A stretch of 64,000 nucleotides of DNA, from the NCBI GenBank assembly GCA_017405845.1, contig JAFQZQ010000019.1, positions 1 to 64,000 of the forward strand. The letters are read 5' to 3'. The position numbers were made by a program, and so were the translations under genes. Origin of the DNA: Mogibacterium sp. Lineage in GTDB: Bacteria; Bacillota; Clostridia; Peptostreptococcales; Anaerovoracaceae. Positions 1 to 8,866 of the stretch are shown here, piece after piece (position 1 is the first letter of the stretch; each line of letters starts with the position of its first letter). Under the pieces are notes generated by a model. That model had not been told where the DNA came from and searched no databases. It saw only the letters and a list, made by a program, of their open reading frames with translations.

Positions 1-1
1 G

Positions 2-130
2 GTGAATCGGCGTCACGTGAACGGTTTTGATCCCCGCGAATTTCCCCGCCGCCACGTCCGCCATGAGCTGGTCGCCCACGATCGCCGTGGATTTACGGTC
101 CCAATCCTTTCGTTTCATGACGCGCCAAGC
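2..130 (-). pseudogene. Fragment of a HAD-type (YqeG-like) phosphatase
   Basis: On the minus strand this stretch reads as protein with a typical HAD motif IV region, AIVGDQLMADVAAG followed by KTVHVTPIH, resembling YqeG-type phosphatases. The frame is closed by a TAA at 131-133, immediately next to an AAGCTT at 127-132, so there is no gene start here: the fragment enters abruptly in mid-domain. Its base composition looks richer in G and C than what follows. The gene continues out of the window. It is either a recombined remnant or the far side of a chimeric join with the uvrC fragment. Confidence 0.5.
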
Positions 131-251
131 TTACCCGGTTTCTGAGGTTTACAGCTTTGCCTACATATATCACTTCGCCCAGGCTGTCCTTATGCATATA
201 CACGCCCGGTGTTTTCGGCAGTTTTTTCAGTTCTTCACTGATCTCAAACAT
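93..251 (-). pseudogene. uvrC: uvrC 5' fragment, cut after about 40 codons
   Basis: The first 40 residues ([20 protein letters not shown], then the [16 protein letters not shown] stretch) are the start of the GIY-YIG nuclease domain of UvrC, the incision subunit of nucleotide excision repair. The PGVY and IYVGKA blocks correspond to the GIY-YIG core. At about base 133 the homology stops. Twelve unrelated codons follow before a stop at 93-95, whereas full-length UvrC is around 600 residues. The start lies only 3 bp from the stop of the preceding carboxypeptidase homologue, so the gene was presumably co-transcribed with it. The break coincides with AAGCTT and with a different coding frame beyond it. 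Confidence 0.7.
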
Positions 252-254
252 GCT

Positions 255-1754
255 TTATTTTTTGCGTCGTGATTTTTTACCGCTCTTCTTCGCTTCTTCG
301 TTTATCGCTTCTTTGCGTATGTCAGTCGTGCGCGGAGGCATAGCCTCATAGCCCGTTGCATCCCAGTCGCGGCGCTTTCTGTCCTCGTCGATTTCAAGCT
401 GCATCCTGGCCATTTCGCGTATCTTGGCTCTGCGTATCGCCTCACGCCTTTTTGCGCGGCGGCGCTTTACATGCCCTACTCTGAGCAGGAATAAAAGCAG
501 CAGAACGAGTATCGAACCAATCACTATCGTTCCGACGTTTGATATATAGAATCTGGACGGATACCAGCCTAAAGGAATATCTTCTTTTATTATAAGATCG
601 ACGGTTCCCTTAAGCTCGTCCGCAACGAATATTCTGAATTCTCCGACCTTATCGCCCTTACTCAGCGGAGCGGTCAGGTCATCGTACATGGCTACCTGGG
701 TCTGTATCAGAGAGTCGCTGCCCTCAGGAGGAACATATGCGAAGCCCTTTGTCTCAGTGTAGGCAGCAACGTTAGTAATAGCGCCGCCCCTTACTCTCGC
801 ATGGCCCACAAGTTTTCCCTTCTTCACGATTGTATTCTTCGTGACCTTTGTGTCTGCATATTCGAAGAGCGATGTGGCCTCTCTCGCAGCGTTCTCCTTA
901 GCTGAATCCATCAGGACGACTATCATCTGCATGTCGTCCTTGGTAGCTATTGCGGCATACTGTGCGGAATTGACTTTCTCATCCACCAGTCCCAGAATGC
1001 CGCCCTTAATATACTGATAAGCTGTCTTCTCGTTGCCCGTCAGCAATGGGTTGGTGCTTATAAATTCTATCTCTCGCGGTTTCTTCTTTTTCTTTTCAGC
1101 AACCGCTATTGTCGCACTTTTCTTTGCCAGCGCATCTTTTATCCTCTGATATCTGTATGCAGCCTGAGTGATCACTGCTAAATCTGCGGCAGTCGAATAG
1201 GACGCTATGTCGTAGCGTCCGCCCGCATTCGTAAACAGGGTGTCCATGAGTCCGAGTTCCATGCACTTGGAATTCATTTCATTGACAAATATATCCCTTG
1301 ATGATGCGCTGTATTTGGCGAGCAGTTCGGCAGCCTGAACATCTCCGCCTACAAGCATGGCATTCAGAAGATCTCCCACGCTTGCGTACTCGCCTTCTTT
1401 GAATGTTTCGCCGTATTCGGCGATGGTTCTTCCTGTCTCTACAGTGTTCTTGAGCTCACTCTCGTCGTACATGTTGTCGAGCACAACCATTGCTGTCATG
1501 AGCATGGTGATCTTGCCCGGCTGCATCTTTCGGTCAGCATGCTTGGACGTCACCTTCTCACTGGTGGATCCTGACATCACCATGTACGAGCTCGCAGTCA
1601 CTATAGGAGCCTTCTTCTGCGCTGTCTGCGGCGTGCCTTCAGCGTAGACTTCAAAATGAGCAATATAACCGATGGTGGTCACCAGTATCAGCATTACCGA
1701 TATGATGGCCACCATCTGTTTTCTTATGCGTTTTGTGTTGCTGTTTTTCAACAC
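255..1754 (-). CDS. D-Ala-D-Ala carboxypeptidase (S11) homologue lacking catalytic residues
   Basis: 499 residues: N-terminal membrane/signal segment (about 14-36), an S11 penicillin-binding-protein-like domain (about 50-300), a PBP5-type C-terminal beta domain, a transmembrane helix (about 407-425) and a very basic cytoplasmic tail. Aligned by eye to DacA/DacF, all three active-site motifs are altered. SxxK is PGKITM, with Lys for the nucleophile Ser and Met for Lys. SxN is GGDV, and KTG is KGG. The fold-defining surroundings (ADRKMQP, LMTAM, MNSKCMELGL) remain. The start is a GTG with GGAG about 9 nt upstream. A paralogue with intact motifs lies at 33069-34379. It probably binds or scaffolds peptidoglycan rather than hydrolysing it. 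uvrC follows after 3 bp. Confidence 0.8.
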   Translation of the reverse strand: MLKNSNTKRIRKQMVAIISVMLILVTTIGYIAHFEVYAEGTPQTAQKKAPIVTASSYMVMSGSTSEKVTSKHADRKMQPGKITMLMTAMVVLDNMYDESELKNTVETGRTIAEYGETFKEGEYASVGDLLNAMLVGGDVQAAELLAKYSASSRDIFVNEMNSKCMELGLMDTLFTNAGGRYDIASYSTAADLAVITQAAYRYQRIKDALAKKSATIAVAEKKKKKPREIEFISTNPLLTGNEKTAYQYIKGGILGLVDEKVNSAQYAAIATKDDMQMIVVLMDSAKENAAREATSLFEYADTKVTKNTIVKKGKLVGHARVRGGAITNVAAYTETKGFAYVPPEGSDSLIQTQVAMYDDLTAPLSKGDKVGEFRIFVADELKGTVDLIIKEDIPLGWYPSRFYISNVGTIVIGSILVLLLLFLLRVGHVKRRRAKRREAIRRAKIREMARMQLEIDEDRKRRDWDATGYEAMPPRTTDIRKEAINEEAKKSGKKSRRKK

Positions 1755-1787
1755 TTCTTACTTCTCCGCAATAATGTTCTGAAAGCC

Positions 1788-2879
1788 TTACTCGTGTGCA
1801 GCCTCAAATTCCTTCATGTACTCGATGAGTGCATCAACACCTTCTTCAGGGAATGCATTGTAAACGGAAGCTCTCATTCCGCCTGCAATTCTGTGTCCCT
1901 TGAGGTTGATCATATTTCTCTCCTTTGCACCTGCGATGAACTCCTTATCGAGGTCAGGATCGCCTGTAACAAATGGGATATTCATGAGAGATCTGTCTTC
2001 CTTTGCAACAGTTCCCTTGAAGAGCTCTGAAGAATCGAGATAATCGTAGATCTTCTGAGCCTTGCGTACGTCCTTCTCGTGCATTGCAGGGATTCCGCCG
2101 TTTGCAAGCAGATACTTGAATACTTCGCCGGCTACATAGATCGTGTAGCAAGGAGGAGTGTTGTACATCGATCCCTTTTCTGCATGTGTCTTATAGTCGA
2201 GGTAAATCGGAGTGTTAGCAGGAGCCTTACCAACGAGGTCCTTTCTGATAATAACGATTGTCATACCAGCAGGAGCAACGTTCTTCTGAGCGCCGGCATA
2301 GATGAGACCGAACTTTGTGACATCGACTTCCTCAGAGAGGATGCAGGATGACATATCAGCTACGAGCAGGTGATCACCGAAGTCAGGAAGCTCATTGTAG
2401 TGAGTTCCGAATACAGTGTTGTTGTAGCAGATGTAAACGTAGTCAACGTCATCTCTGATGTCTTCCTTGCTTACCTTTGGAATGTATGTGTACTTAGCTT
2501 CCTCGGAGGAAGCTACGCAGCGTGCATCACCAAACTTGCGGGCTTCTTCCCATGCCTTCTTTCCCCACTGACCTGCTACGATGTAGTCAGCCTTGCCTGT
2601 TCCTGTCATCAGGTTGATAGGAACCATTGAGAACTGGAGCGTAGCTCCGCCCTGAAGGAACATTACATAGTAATCATCAGGAATGTTCATGAGTTTGCGC
2701 AGATTAGCTTCTGCATCATCGATGATCTTCTGGAACTCAGGGGATCTGTGGCTCATCTCCATTACAGACTCGCCTGTTCCCTCATAGTTGAGCATCTCAG
2801 CAGCACATTTTCTGAGTACTGGTTCTGGAAGAACAGATGGTCCAGCAGAAAAGTTAAATACGCGATATTCATCAGCCAT
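1788..2879 (-). CDS. serC: Phosphoserine aminotransferase
   Basis: 363 residues, normal SerC length. It is a PLP-dependent class V aminotransferase converting 3-phosphohydroxypyruvate and glutamate to phosphoserine in serine biosynthesis. Family signatures are the N-terminal FNFSAGPSVLPEPVL, the MSHRSPEF block, FLQGGATLQF near residue 75, and the Schiff-base lysine in IYAGAQKNVAPAGM (about residue 198). The start has GGAGG 7-8 nt upstream. It lies 53 bp downstream of pckA on the same strand. The serA-like partner is divergent, on the other side of pckA, so the serine genes flank pckA. Confidence 0.95.
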   Translation of the reverse strand: MADEYRVFNFSAGPSVLPEPVLRKCAAEMLNYEGTGESVMEMSHRSPEFQKIIDDAEANLRKLMNIPDDYYVMFLQGGATLQFSMVPINLMTGTGKADYIVAGQWGKKAWEEARKFGDARCVASSEEAKYTYIPKVSKEDIRDDVDYVYICYNNTVFGTHYNELPDFGDHLLVADMSSCILSEEVDVTKFGLIYAGAQKNVAPAGMTIVIIRKDLVGKAPANTPIYLDYKTHAEKGSMYNTPPCYTIYVAGEVFKYLLANGGIPAMHEKDVRKAQKIYDYLDSSELFKGTVAKEDRSLMNIPFVTGDPDLDKEFIAGAKERNMINLKGHRIAGGMRASVYNAFPEEGVDALIEYMKEFEAAHE

Positions 2880-2932
2880 TGGTCTATACCTCCGTAAATG
2901 TAAAAAGTAAAAGGGTTATTGGTTAAATTATA

Positions 2933-4546
2933 CTAGAGAGCAGGGCCCGCTGCAACGAGAGCCTTGCCTGCCTCATTCGAAGTGTACTTGTCGAAGTTCT
3001 TGATGAATCTGCCTGCGAGATCCTTAGCCTTCTCTTCCCACTCTGCAGGATCAGCATATGTATCTCTAGGATCGAGGATTCCAGGGTCTACGCCAGGAAG
3101 CTCTGTCGGTACCTCGAAGTCGAAGTAAGGGATCTTCTTTGTAGGTGCCTTGAGTACATCGCCGTTCAGGATAGCATCGATGATTCCTCTTGTATCCTTG
3201 ATCGAGATACGCTTTCCGGTTCCGTTCCAGCCTGTGTTGACCAGATAAGCCTTGGCGCCGCTCTTTTCCATCCTCTTTACCAGCTCTTCCGCATACTTTG
3301 TAGGATGCAGTTCGAGGAACGCCTGTCCGAAGCAAGCGGAGAATGTAGGTGTAGGCTCAGTGATGCCTCTTTCAGTACCTGCCAGCTTAGCTGTAAATCC
3401 GCTGAGGAAGTAGTACTGTGTCTGCTCCGGTGTCAGGATCGATACAGGAGGCAGTACTCCGAATGCGTCTGCCGAGAGGAAAATTACGTTGTCTGCCTGA
3501 GGGCCTGCGGACTTGCCGTTGACCTTCTTGGCAATGTTCTGGATGTGTTCAATCGGATAAGATACACGTGTATTCTCTGTAACGCTCTTGTCGGCAAAGT
3601 CGATCTTGCCGTCAGCATCAACAGTTACGTTCTCGAGGAGAGCGTCTCTCTTGATAGCATTGTAGATATCCGGCTCTGATTCCTTATCGAGGTTGATTAC
3701 CTTAGCATAGCAGCCGCCCTCGAAGTTGAATACACCTTCGTCGTCCCAACCGTGCTCATCGTCTCCGATGAGGAGTCTCTTAGGATCTGTCGAAAGAGTT
3801 GTCTTACCTGTTCCGGAAAGTCCGAAGAAGATAGCCGTGTTCTTTCCCTCCATGTCTGTATTAGCGGAGCAGTGCATTGAAGCGATGCCCTTGAGAGGGA
3901 GATAGTAGTTCATCATCGAGAACATACCCTTCTTCATCTCACCGCCGTACCATGTGTTGATGATGCACTGTTCACGGCTTGTGATGTTGAATGCTGCAAC
4001 TGTCTCGCTGTTGAGTCCGAGTTCCTTGTAATTCTCTACCTTTGCCTTGGAAGCATTGAAGATAACGAAGTCCGGCTCGAAGTTCTCAAGTTCCTCATCT
4101 GTAGGAATGATGAACATGTTCTTTACGAAGTGTGCCTGCCATGCAACCTCCATGATGAAACGGATAGCCATGCGTGTATCAGGGTTTGTGCCGCAGAATC
4201 CGTCTACTACGAACAGTCTCTTATTGCAGAGCTCCTCGATAGCGATCTTTTTGACCTCTGCCCATACTTCCTCTGACATAGGATGGTTGTCATTCTTGTA
4301 ACCTTCTGTTGTCCACCATACTGTGTCCTTGGAATTCTCATCCATGACGATGTATTTATCCTTAGGCGAACGTCCTGTATAGATACCGGTCATTACGTTT
4401 ACTGCATCGAGTTCAGTGAGCTGCCCCTTGTCATATCCTTCGAGTTCAGGTTTCATTTCTTCCTCGAAGAGCATTTCAAACGATGGATTGTAAACCAGCT
4501 CCGTAGTACCGGTGATCCCATACTTAGTCAGATCAACTTTTGCCAT
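2933..4546 (-). CDS. pckA: Phosphoenolpyruvate carboxykinase (ATP)
   Basis: 537 residues. It interconverts oxaloacetate plus ATP with phosphoenolpyruvate, CO2 and ADP. In fermenters it often runs in the carboxylating direction. Diagnostic motifs are [14 protein letters not shown] near residue 55, the kinase-1a loop [11 protein letters not shown] around residue 245, LIGDDEHGW, and [11 protein letters not shown] near residue 440. The start is preceded by AGGAGG at optimal spacing. The 250-bp divergent region to the serA-like gene contains TTGACA-like and TATAGT-like elements on the minus strand, but the exact promoter is uncertain. No regulatory RNA is evident. Confidence 0.95.
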   Translation of the reverse strand: MAKVDLTKYGITGTTELVYNPSFEMLFEEEMKPELEGYDKGQLTELDAVNVMTGIYTGRSPKDKYIVMDENSKDTVWWTTEGYKNDNHPMSEEVWAEVKKIAIEELCNKRLFVVDGFCGTNPDTRMAIRFIMEVAWQAHFVKNMFIIPTDEELENFEPDFVIFNASKAKVENYKELGLNSETVAAFNITSREQCIINTWYGGEMKKGMFSMMNYYLPLKGIASMHCSANTDMEGKNTAIFFGLSGTGKTTLSTDPKRLLIGDDEHGWDDEGVFNFEGGCYAKVINLDKESEPDIYNAIKRDALLENVTVDADGKIDFADKSVTENTRVSYPIEHIQNIAKKVNGKSAGPQADNVIFLSADAFGVLPPVSILTPEQTQYYFLSGFTAKLAGTERGITEPTPTFSACFGQAFLELHPTKYAEELVKRMEKSGAKAYLVNTGWNGTGKRISIKDTRGIIDAILNGDVLKAPTKKIPYFDFEVPTELPGVDPGILDPRDTYADPAEWEEKAKDLAGRFIKNFDKYTSNEAGKALVAAGPAL

Positions 4547-4676
4547 TTAGATACCTCCTATTTTATATTTTTTACAGTTATTATCTTGTGAAAACCCAAT
4601 TTTTTCTCACTATAATAGTATTCATTTTATGTCAATGTTTCAACTTGTATTTGTCAATAACACATGCCCACCCATG

Positions 4677-4705
4677 TTGATGTAAACTATCACTGGTGAT
4701 ATACT
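4677..4705 (+). promoter_or_regulatory. Promoter of the serA-like gene and its leader
   Basis: TTGATG (4677-4682), a 17-bp spacer and TATACT (4700-4705) form a good sigma-A promoter. The roughly 90-nt leader up to the ATG at 4799 contains GGGCG near 4716-4720 and CGCCC near 4741-4745, which could pair, and a strong GGAGG at about 4789. No known riboswitch is recognised. Confidence 0.55.
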
Positions 4706-4798
4706 AACAATGTATGGGCGTCCGCTGATCACGGCGTTAAAACGCCCGTCAACAAGCTATATATATTCAATCTTTTTGTTTCAAAAACGGAGGACATA

Positions 4799-5935
4799 AT
4801 GGACAAGTATTATATCGGTACTCTTAACAACATTTCCCCTAAGGGTCTTTGCAGACTCACTGACAAGTTTGAGCTTACCGACGACGTTGATAAGGCTAAC
4901 GGAATCATCCTGAGATCTTTCAAGATGCATGATATGGAGCTCTCTGACAACCTTCTCGCTGTAGGAAGAGCCGGAGCCGGCGTCAACAACATTCCTCTTG
5001 ATAAGTGCGCTGAGAAAGGTATCGTAGTATTCAACACTCCTGGTGCTAACTCGAACGCTGTTAAGGAACTCGCAGTAGCAGGCATGATCATGGGTGCCCG
5101 CAATATTTACGAAGGTATTGCATGGGGACAGACACTCGAAGGTGATGTGGCAACAAACGTTGAGAAAGGCAAAAAACAGTTTGCCGGTACAGAGATCGCA
5201 GGCAAGACCCTCGGAGTCATCGGTCTCGGTGCTATCGGAGCCAAGATCGCAAACGCTGCTTATGCCCTCGGCATGAAAGTAGTCGGCTACGAAGCATTCA
5301 CACCGCATCCTTGCCTGACAGCTCCTGTTGAACTCAAGGACAGCACAGAAGAGATGGTACCTGAGTGCGACTTCATCACGATCCACGTTCCTTCCCTGCC
5401 AACTACAAAGGGAATGGTTAACAAGGACCTCATCGCAAAGATGAAGGACGGAGTCATCTTCATGAACTATGCAAGACCTGACCTCATCGTTGTTGACGAT
5501 GTTGTTGAGGCTCTCGAGTCCGGCAAGATGAGAAAGTACATGACAGACCTTCTCGAGCCTGAGTACATCGGCAAGAAGGGAATCGTCGCTACACCGCACC
5601 TCGGAGCTTCCACGGCTGAGGCTGAAGAGAACTGCGCTGTTATGGCTACAGATCAGCTCATGGACTACCTCGAAAACGGAAACATCATCAACTCTGTCAA
5701 CTACCCAAGAGTCTCCATGGAGAAGAAGGGCGACGAGAGACATTGCTTCCTCGTAAAGGCTGAGAAGTCCGCTGACGAGATCAAGGCTAAGATGGAAGAG
5801 TTCTACGGCGACAAGCTCGCAGGATTCGCAGGCAACAAGAACAGAGCTAACGATTTCGGATACTTCATCGCTGACGTTGCAGCAGGCACAGAGCCATTCA
5901 GCTGCGACTGCGTCATCAAGACAAGAGTTCTGTAA
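4799..5935 (+). CDS. serA: D-3-phosphoglycerate dehydrogenase family protein
   Basis: 378 residues. A D-2-hydroxyacid dehydrogenase with the Rossmann motif GVIGLGAIGAKIANAA near residue 140, the NYARPDL segment carrying the substrate arginine, and the catalytic histidine in TPHLGAST. A short divergent C-terminal domain follows, smaller than the ACT regulatory domain of classical SerA but similar to short SerA forms. The likely reaction is NAD-dependent oxidation of 3-phosphoglycerate, feeding SerC encoded at 1788-2879. GGAGG precedes the ATG. Codon choice is strongly biased, suggesting high expression. Another hydroxyacid substrate cannot be excluded from sequence alone. Confidence 0.85.
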   Translation: MDKYYIGTLNNISPKGLCRLTDKFELTDDVDKANGIILRSFKMHDMELSDNLLAVGRAGAGVNNIPLDKCAEKGIVVFNTPGANSNAVKELAVAGMIMGARNIYEGIAWGQTLEGDVATNVEKGKKQFAGTEIAGKTLGVIGLGAIGAKIANAAYALGMKVVGYEAFTPHPCLTAPVELKDSTEEMVPECDFITIHVPSLPTTKGMVNKDLIAKMKDGVIFMNYARPDLIVVDDVVEALESGKMRKYMTDLLEPEYIGKKGIVATPHLGASTAEAEENCAVMATDQLMDYLENGNIINSVNYPRVSMEKKGDERHCFLVKAEKSADEIKAKMEEFYGDKLAGFAGNKNRANDFGYFIADVAAGTEPFSCDCVIKTRVL

Positions 5936-5964
5936 ACAAACTGCAGAAGCTTAAATCAAAAACA

Positions 5965-5996
5965 AAAAGTTGATGCCTTCGGGCATCAACTTTTTT
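5965..5996 (+). terminator. Rho-independent terminator after the serA-like gene
   Basis: A 13-bp stem (AAAAGTTGATGCC / GGCATCAACTTTT) with a TTCG tetraloop is followed by a T run. It lies 30 bp after the stop codon. Confidence 0.9.
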
Positions 5997-6004
5997 GTTT
6001 TGAT

Positions 6005-6058
6005 ATGTAAAGTTTTCTTTACGTAAGTGTTTATCGATATGTAAAGCTTTCTTTACGT
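6005..6058. repeat. Pair of 20-bp palindromes, 3' side of the GH2 gene
   Basis: Two copies of ATGTAAAG-N4-CTTTACGT, at 6005-6024 (loop TTTT) and 6039-6058 (loop CTTT). Their centres are 34 bp apart with a 14-bp linker. The second copy ends 1-2 bp before the last base of the GH2 gene. The same arrangement recurs at its 5' side (7717-7770). There is no T run of the sort that follows terminators. They are more likely protein-binding or recombination sites. Confidence 0.85.
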
Positions 6059-6059
6059 T

Positions 6060-7703
6060 TTATATCTTTTCGACCTTCTTTACCTCTCTGTCGTATGTGA
6101 GAAGTCCGTTCGTCTCATCTTCTACATCAGAAAGCTGTGTGTAGATCGCAGCACTGAGTCCCCTTGCCTTCAGAGGCTCGATCTCTTCCTTGTACAGACG
6201 CGAAATATCTTTCTGCAGCGCTGCCCTGTCGGCGCACTTTCTGTAGCCATAGTCTCTTCTGCCGCCGTAATAATATCCCGGAAGCTTGCACGCATATCCA
6301 CCAAACTCGCTCAGCACCAGAGGCCTGCTGCCCATCTCAAGATCTGCCTTCTTGAAGTAGACGTGATAGCTGTCGACATCGCTCTTATTCTGCCAGAACC
6401 ATCCTGATGTGCTGTCGACGAACCTCGTGCTGTCGAGTTCTTTCAGCCTGTCATAAGCCGCATCTGCATCGAACTGCCCCCATCCTTCGTTAAATATGGT
6501 CCAGTAGCAAATCGACGGATGATTGTACAGATAATCCACGGTTCCTTCCATCGATTCCATGAAAATCATTCTGGTTTCAGGATCATCATTTACCACCTTA
6601 TCGTCAATCTTAGTGCGGCCTATGGCCGGGAGCGCTGAATCGTGAATAAATGAATAATCCGAGTTGTTCACCATATCCTGGAATACAACCATTCCAAGTC
6701 TGTCGCACTCATAATAGAAGCGCTCATGCTCTATCTTGATATGCTTTCTGAGAGTGTTGTATCCGAGCGATTTCATGGCGAGGATATCTTCGGCGAACTT
6801 ATCAGGCGAGGATGGTGTATATATGCCGTCATGCCAGTAGCCCTGATCGAGCACGCCGTTGAAGAAGTACGGTACGCCGTTGAGGCAGAGCCTGGTGCAT
6901 CCACCCCTCTCCTCTATCGAGAGTGTGCGCAGAGCGAAATATGATCTGATGCTGTCATCACCGCTACTGATGGTAAAATCATAGAGATTTGGTTCCTCCG
7001 GAGTCCAGAGCTCAGGCTCCTCGATTTCGACATGAACCGAGGCGCAAGCTCTTCCGTCTTCTGTCAAACCTGTGAGCTCATAGCTTTTGCCGCAAAGCTC
7101 CAGCGTTCCCTCCGAAACACCGTATGCCTTTATCTCGACCCAGTCCAGACCTGTATCAATTCTGAGTGATGTTATGTGTTCTTCAGGCACGGGCTCAAGC
7201 CATACGCTCTTCCATATACCTGACACAGGTGTATACCACATACCGCCGTTTTTATACTTCTGCTTTCCCCAAGGATACTTGTGGTCAAGATTGTCGCGGG
7301 CTTCGATTATCACGCTGTGCCTTTCTTCTCCTTCGTTGAGCAGGTCAGTAATATCATAGCTGAATGGCAGATAACCGCCCTCGTGTGAGCATGCGTACTT
7401 TCCGTCGATGTACACTTTAGCGGTCTGATCGACTGCACCGACATGCAGTATCAGCCTCATGCCCTTCCATTCTTCAGGTACTGAAAAGCCTCTGCCGTAA
7501 AGCATGAGCTCATCCGGACGTGTGATCCTGTTGAGCCCCGAAAGCATACTCTCAGGACAGAACGGTACGTTTATTGTCTTTGGCTTAGGCGGCATGCCTG
7601 CCTCGTTTGTCTTTTTGACACTGAACGTCCACCTTCCGTCGAGGCTCAGCCACTTATCTCTTACCAGCTGTGGTCTTGGATACGAATCTTTCCAATTAGT
7701 CAT
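6060..7703 (-). CDS. Glycoside hydrolase family 2 enzyme, short form
   Basis: 547 residues. An N-terminal jelly-roll sugar-binding domain (LDGRWTF, VPFCPESMLSG) is followed by an Ig-like domain and a TIM barrel. The acid/base glutamate is in WTIFNEGWGQF and the likely nucleophile in LVLSEFGGYA, as in GH2. The length and these motifs resemble the beta-galactosidase/beta-glucuronidase-like branch, but the substrate cannot be assigned. No signal peptide, so it should act on imported oligosaccharides. A modest SD (AGGG) precedes the ATG. The gene stands alone between palindrome pairs and is separated by 69 bp from ptb upstream. Confidence 0.85.
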   Translation of the reverse strand: MTNWKDSYPRPQLVRDKWLSLDGRWTFSVKKTNEAGMPPKPKTINVPFCPESMLSGLNRITRPDELMLYGRGFSVPEEWKGMRLILHVGAVDQTAKVYIDGKYACSHEGGYLPFSYDITDLLNEGEERHSVIIEARDNLDHKYPWGKQKYKNGGMWYTPVSGIWKSVWLEPVPEEHITSLRIDTGLDWVEIKAYGVSEGTLELCGKSYELTGLTEDGRACASVHVEIEEPELWTPEEPNLYDFTISSGDDSIRSYFALRTLSIEERGGCTRLCLNGVPYFFNGVLDQGYWHDGIYTPSSPDKFAEDILAMKSLGYNTLRKHIKIEHERFYYECDRLGMVVFQDMVNNSDYSFIHDSALPAIGRTKIDDKVVNDDPETRMIFMESMEGTVDYLYNHPSICYWTIFNEGWGQFDADAAYDRLKELDSTRFVDSTSGWFWQNKSDVDSYHVYFKKADLEMGSRPLVLSEFGGYACKLPGYYYGGRRDYGYRKCADRAALQKDISRLYKEEIEPLKARGLSAAIYTQLSDVEDETNGLLTYDREVKKVEKI

Positions 7704-7716
7704 AATTCAACACCCT

Positions 7717-7770
7717 ATGTAAAGTTTTCTTTACGTTAATTGATCAGCTTATGTAAAGCAGCCTTTACGT
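7717..7770. repeat. Pair of 20-bp palindromes, 5' side of the GH2 gene
   Basis: Two more copies of ATGTAAAG-N4-CTTTACGT, at 7717-7736 (loop TTTT) and 7751-7770 (loop CAGC). Their centres are again 34 bp apart with a 14-bp linker. They occupy almost the whole 69-bp gap between ptb and the GH2 start, which suits an operator, with a dimer on each palindrome. Confidence 0.85.
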
Positions 7771-7772
7771 AA

Positions 7773-8675
7773 TTAAATGGAAGCTGCTGCAGCGAGTACG
7801 ATCGAATAGAACTTCTCTTCTGCGCTGGATCCTCTCGATGTGAGAACGATAGGTGCCTTTGCGCCAACGATGATGCCTGCCATCATTCCGTTGCTGCTGA
7901 CAGTCCATGCTTTACCCACCATGTTTCCTGTTGCCATTGAAGGCATGATCATCGCATCAACTTCGCCTGCAACAGGGCTGTCAAACTTCTTGAACTCAGC
8001 GATTTCCTTGCTCAGTGCGATGTCGTAGGAGATAGGCCCCTCAACTGTGCATCCTGTGATCTCACCTTTCTGATTCATCTCCTTGAGGGCTGCAGCATCA
8101 ACCGACTCCTGAGCCTTCTTATTAAGAACCTCTGCTCCGCACATTACACCAACTTTCGGATCTTCATATCCGAGAGCGTGAAGCACTTCTACAGCGTTGT
8201 TGATGATTTTGACCTTCTGCTCGAGATCCGGATGGAGAAGCATTCCGCCGTCAGTAAGAACTACTACCTTGTGATAGTTCGGAACCTGGAAGAGTCCGAC
8301 GTGCGACATGATTTTTCCTACCTGGAGGCCTGTCTCTTTATTTACAACCTGCCTCAGGAGATCTGCAGTCTGCATGCGGCCTTTCATCAGGAAGTCGCCC
8401 TTGCCCTCACGGATAAGTGCTACTGCCTTCTTTGCAGCCTCTACATCATCATCTTCGTTATAAATAGCAACATCGCCGAAGTCGAATCCGTGCTCAGCGC
8501 ATATTGCCTTGATCTCATCTTCTTTACCTACGAATACAGGCTCAACGATCCCCTCTTTGAATGCTTCATATACAGCATCCAGTGAATGCTCATCGTGAGC
8601 GCAGCAGAGAACGATTCTCTTCTTTACAGGGTTGGCCTTAACCAGTTCAGCCATCTCTTTGAAATTCTTAAGCAT
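7773..8675 (-). CDS. ptb: Phosphate butyryltransferase
   Basis: 300 residues, the usual size for Ptb, in the PTA/PTB phosphate acyltransferase family. It should convert butyryl-CoA (or a branched acyl-CoA) and phosphate to acyl phosphate and CoA. Recognisable segments are FLMKGRMQTADLLRQVV, the VLTDGGMLLHPDL block and the C-terminal GAKAPIVLTSRGSSAEEK. AGGAGG precedes the ATG. Butyrate kinase, the usual neighbour, is not in this window. A phosphate acetyltransferase-like role is the alternative. Confidence 0.85.
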   Translation of the reverse strand: MLKNFKEMAELVKANPVKKRIVLCCAHDEHSLDAVYEAFKEGIVEPVFVGKEDEIKAICAEHGFDFGDVAIYNEDDDVEAAKKAVALIREGKGDFLMKGRMQTADLLRQVVNKETGLQVGKIMSHVGLFQVPNYHKVVVLTDGGMLLHPDLEQKVKIINNAVEVLHALGYEDPKVGVMCGAEVLNKKAQESVDAAALKEMNQKGEITGCTVEGPISYDIALSKEIAEFKKFDSPVAGEVDAMIMPSMATGNMVGKAWTVSSNGMMAGIIVGAKAPIVLTSRGSSAEEKFYSIVLAAAASI

Positions 8676-8866
8676 AACTATCCTCCTGTTATATTGAGCT
8701 GTTTTTTACCGCATAATATTTTATCACAATTGACGGGGCTCATAAATATAAGAATGTCCCTGCGTGGAGTTTGATTCCGCTCTGTCATTGAAAAACGCCT
8801 GTGCTGATGATAGAATTTCTGTGTATGCACATATAGTATAAAAGTTGACCTAAGCGAGGTAAAAAG

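Noticed and set aside
4781..5743. 320-codon frame antisense to the serA-like gene
   Set aside because: Composition is that of a reverse-complemented, codon-biased gene and has no start signal; the + strand gene has SD and clear dehydrogenase motifs.
6005..7770. Reading the GTAAAG palindromes as terminators or a CRISPR array
   Set aside because: No T runs follow most copies; only two copies per site with 14-bp linkers, no spacers of uniform 30-40 bp and no cas genes.
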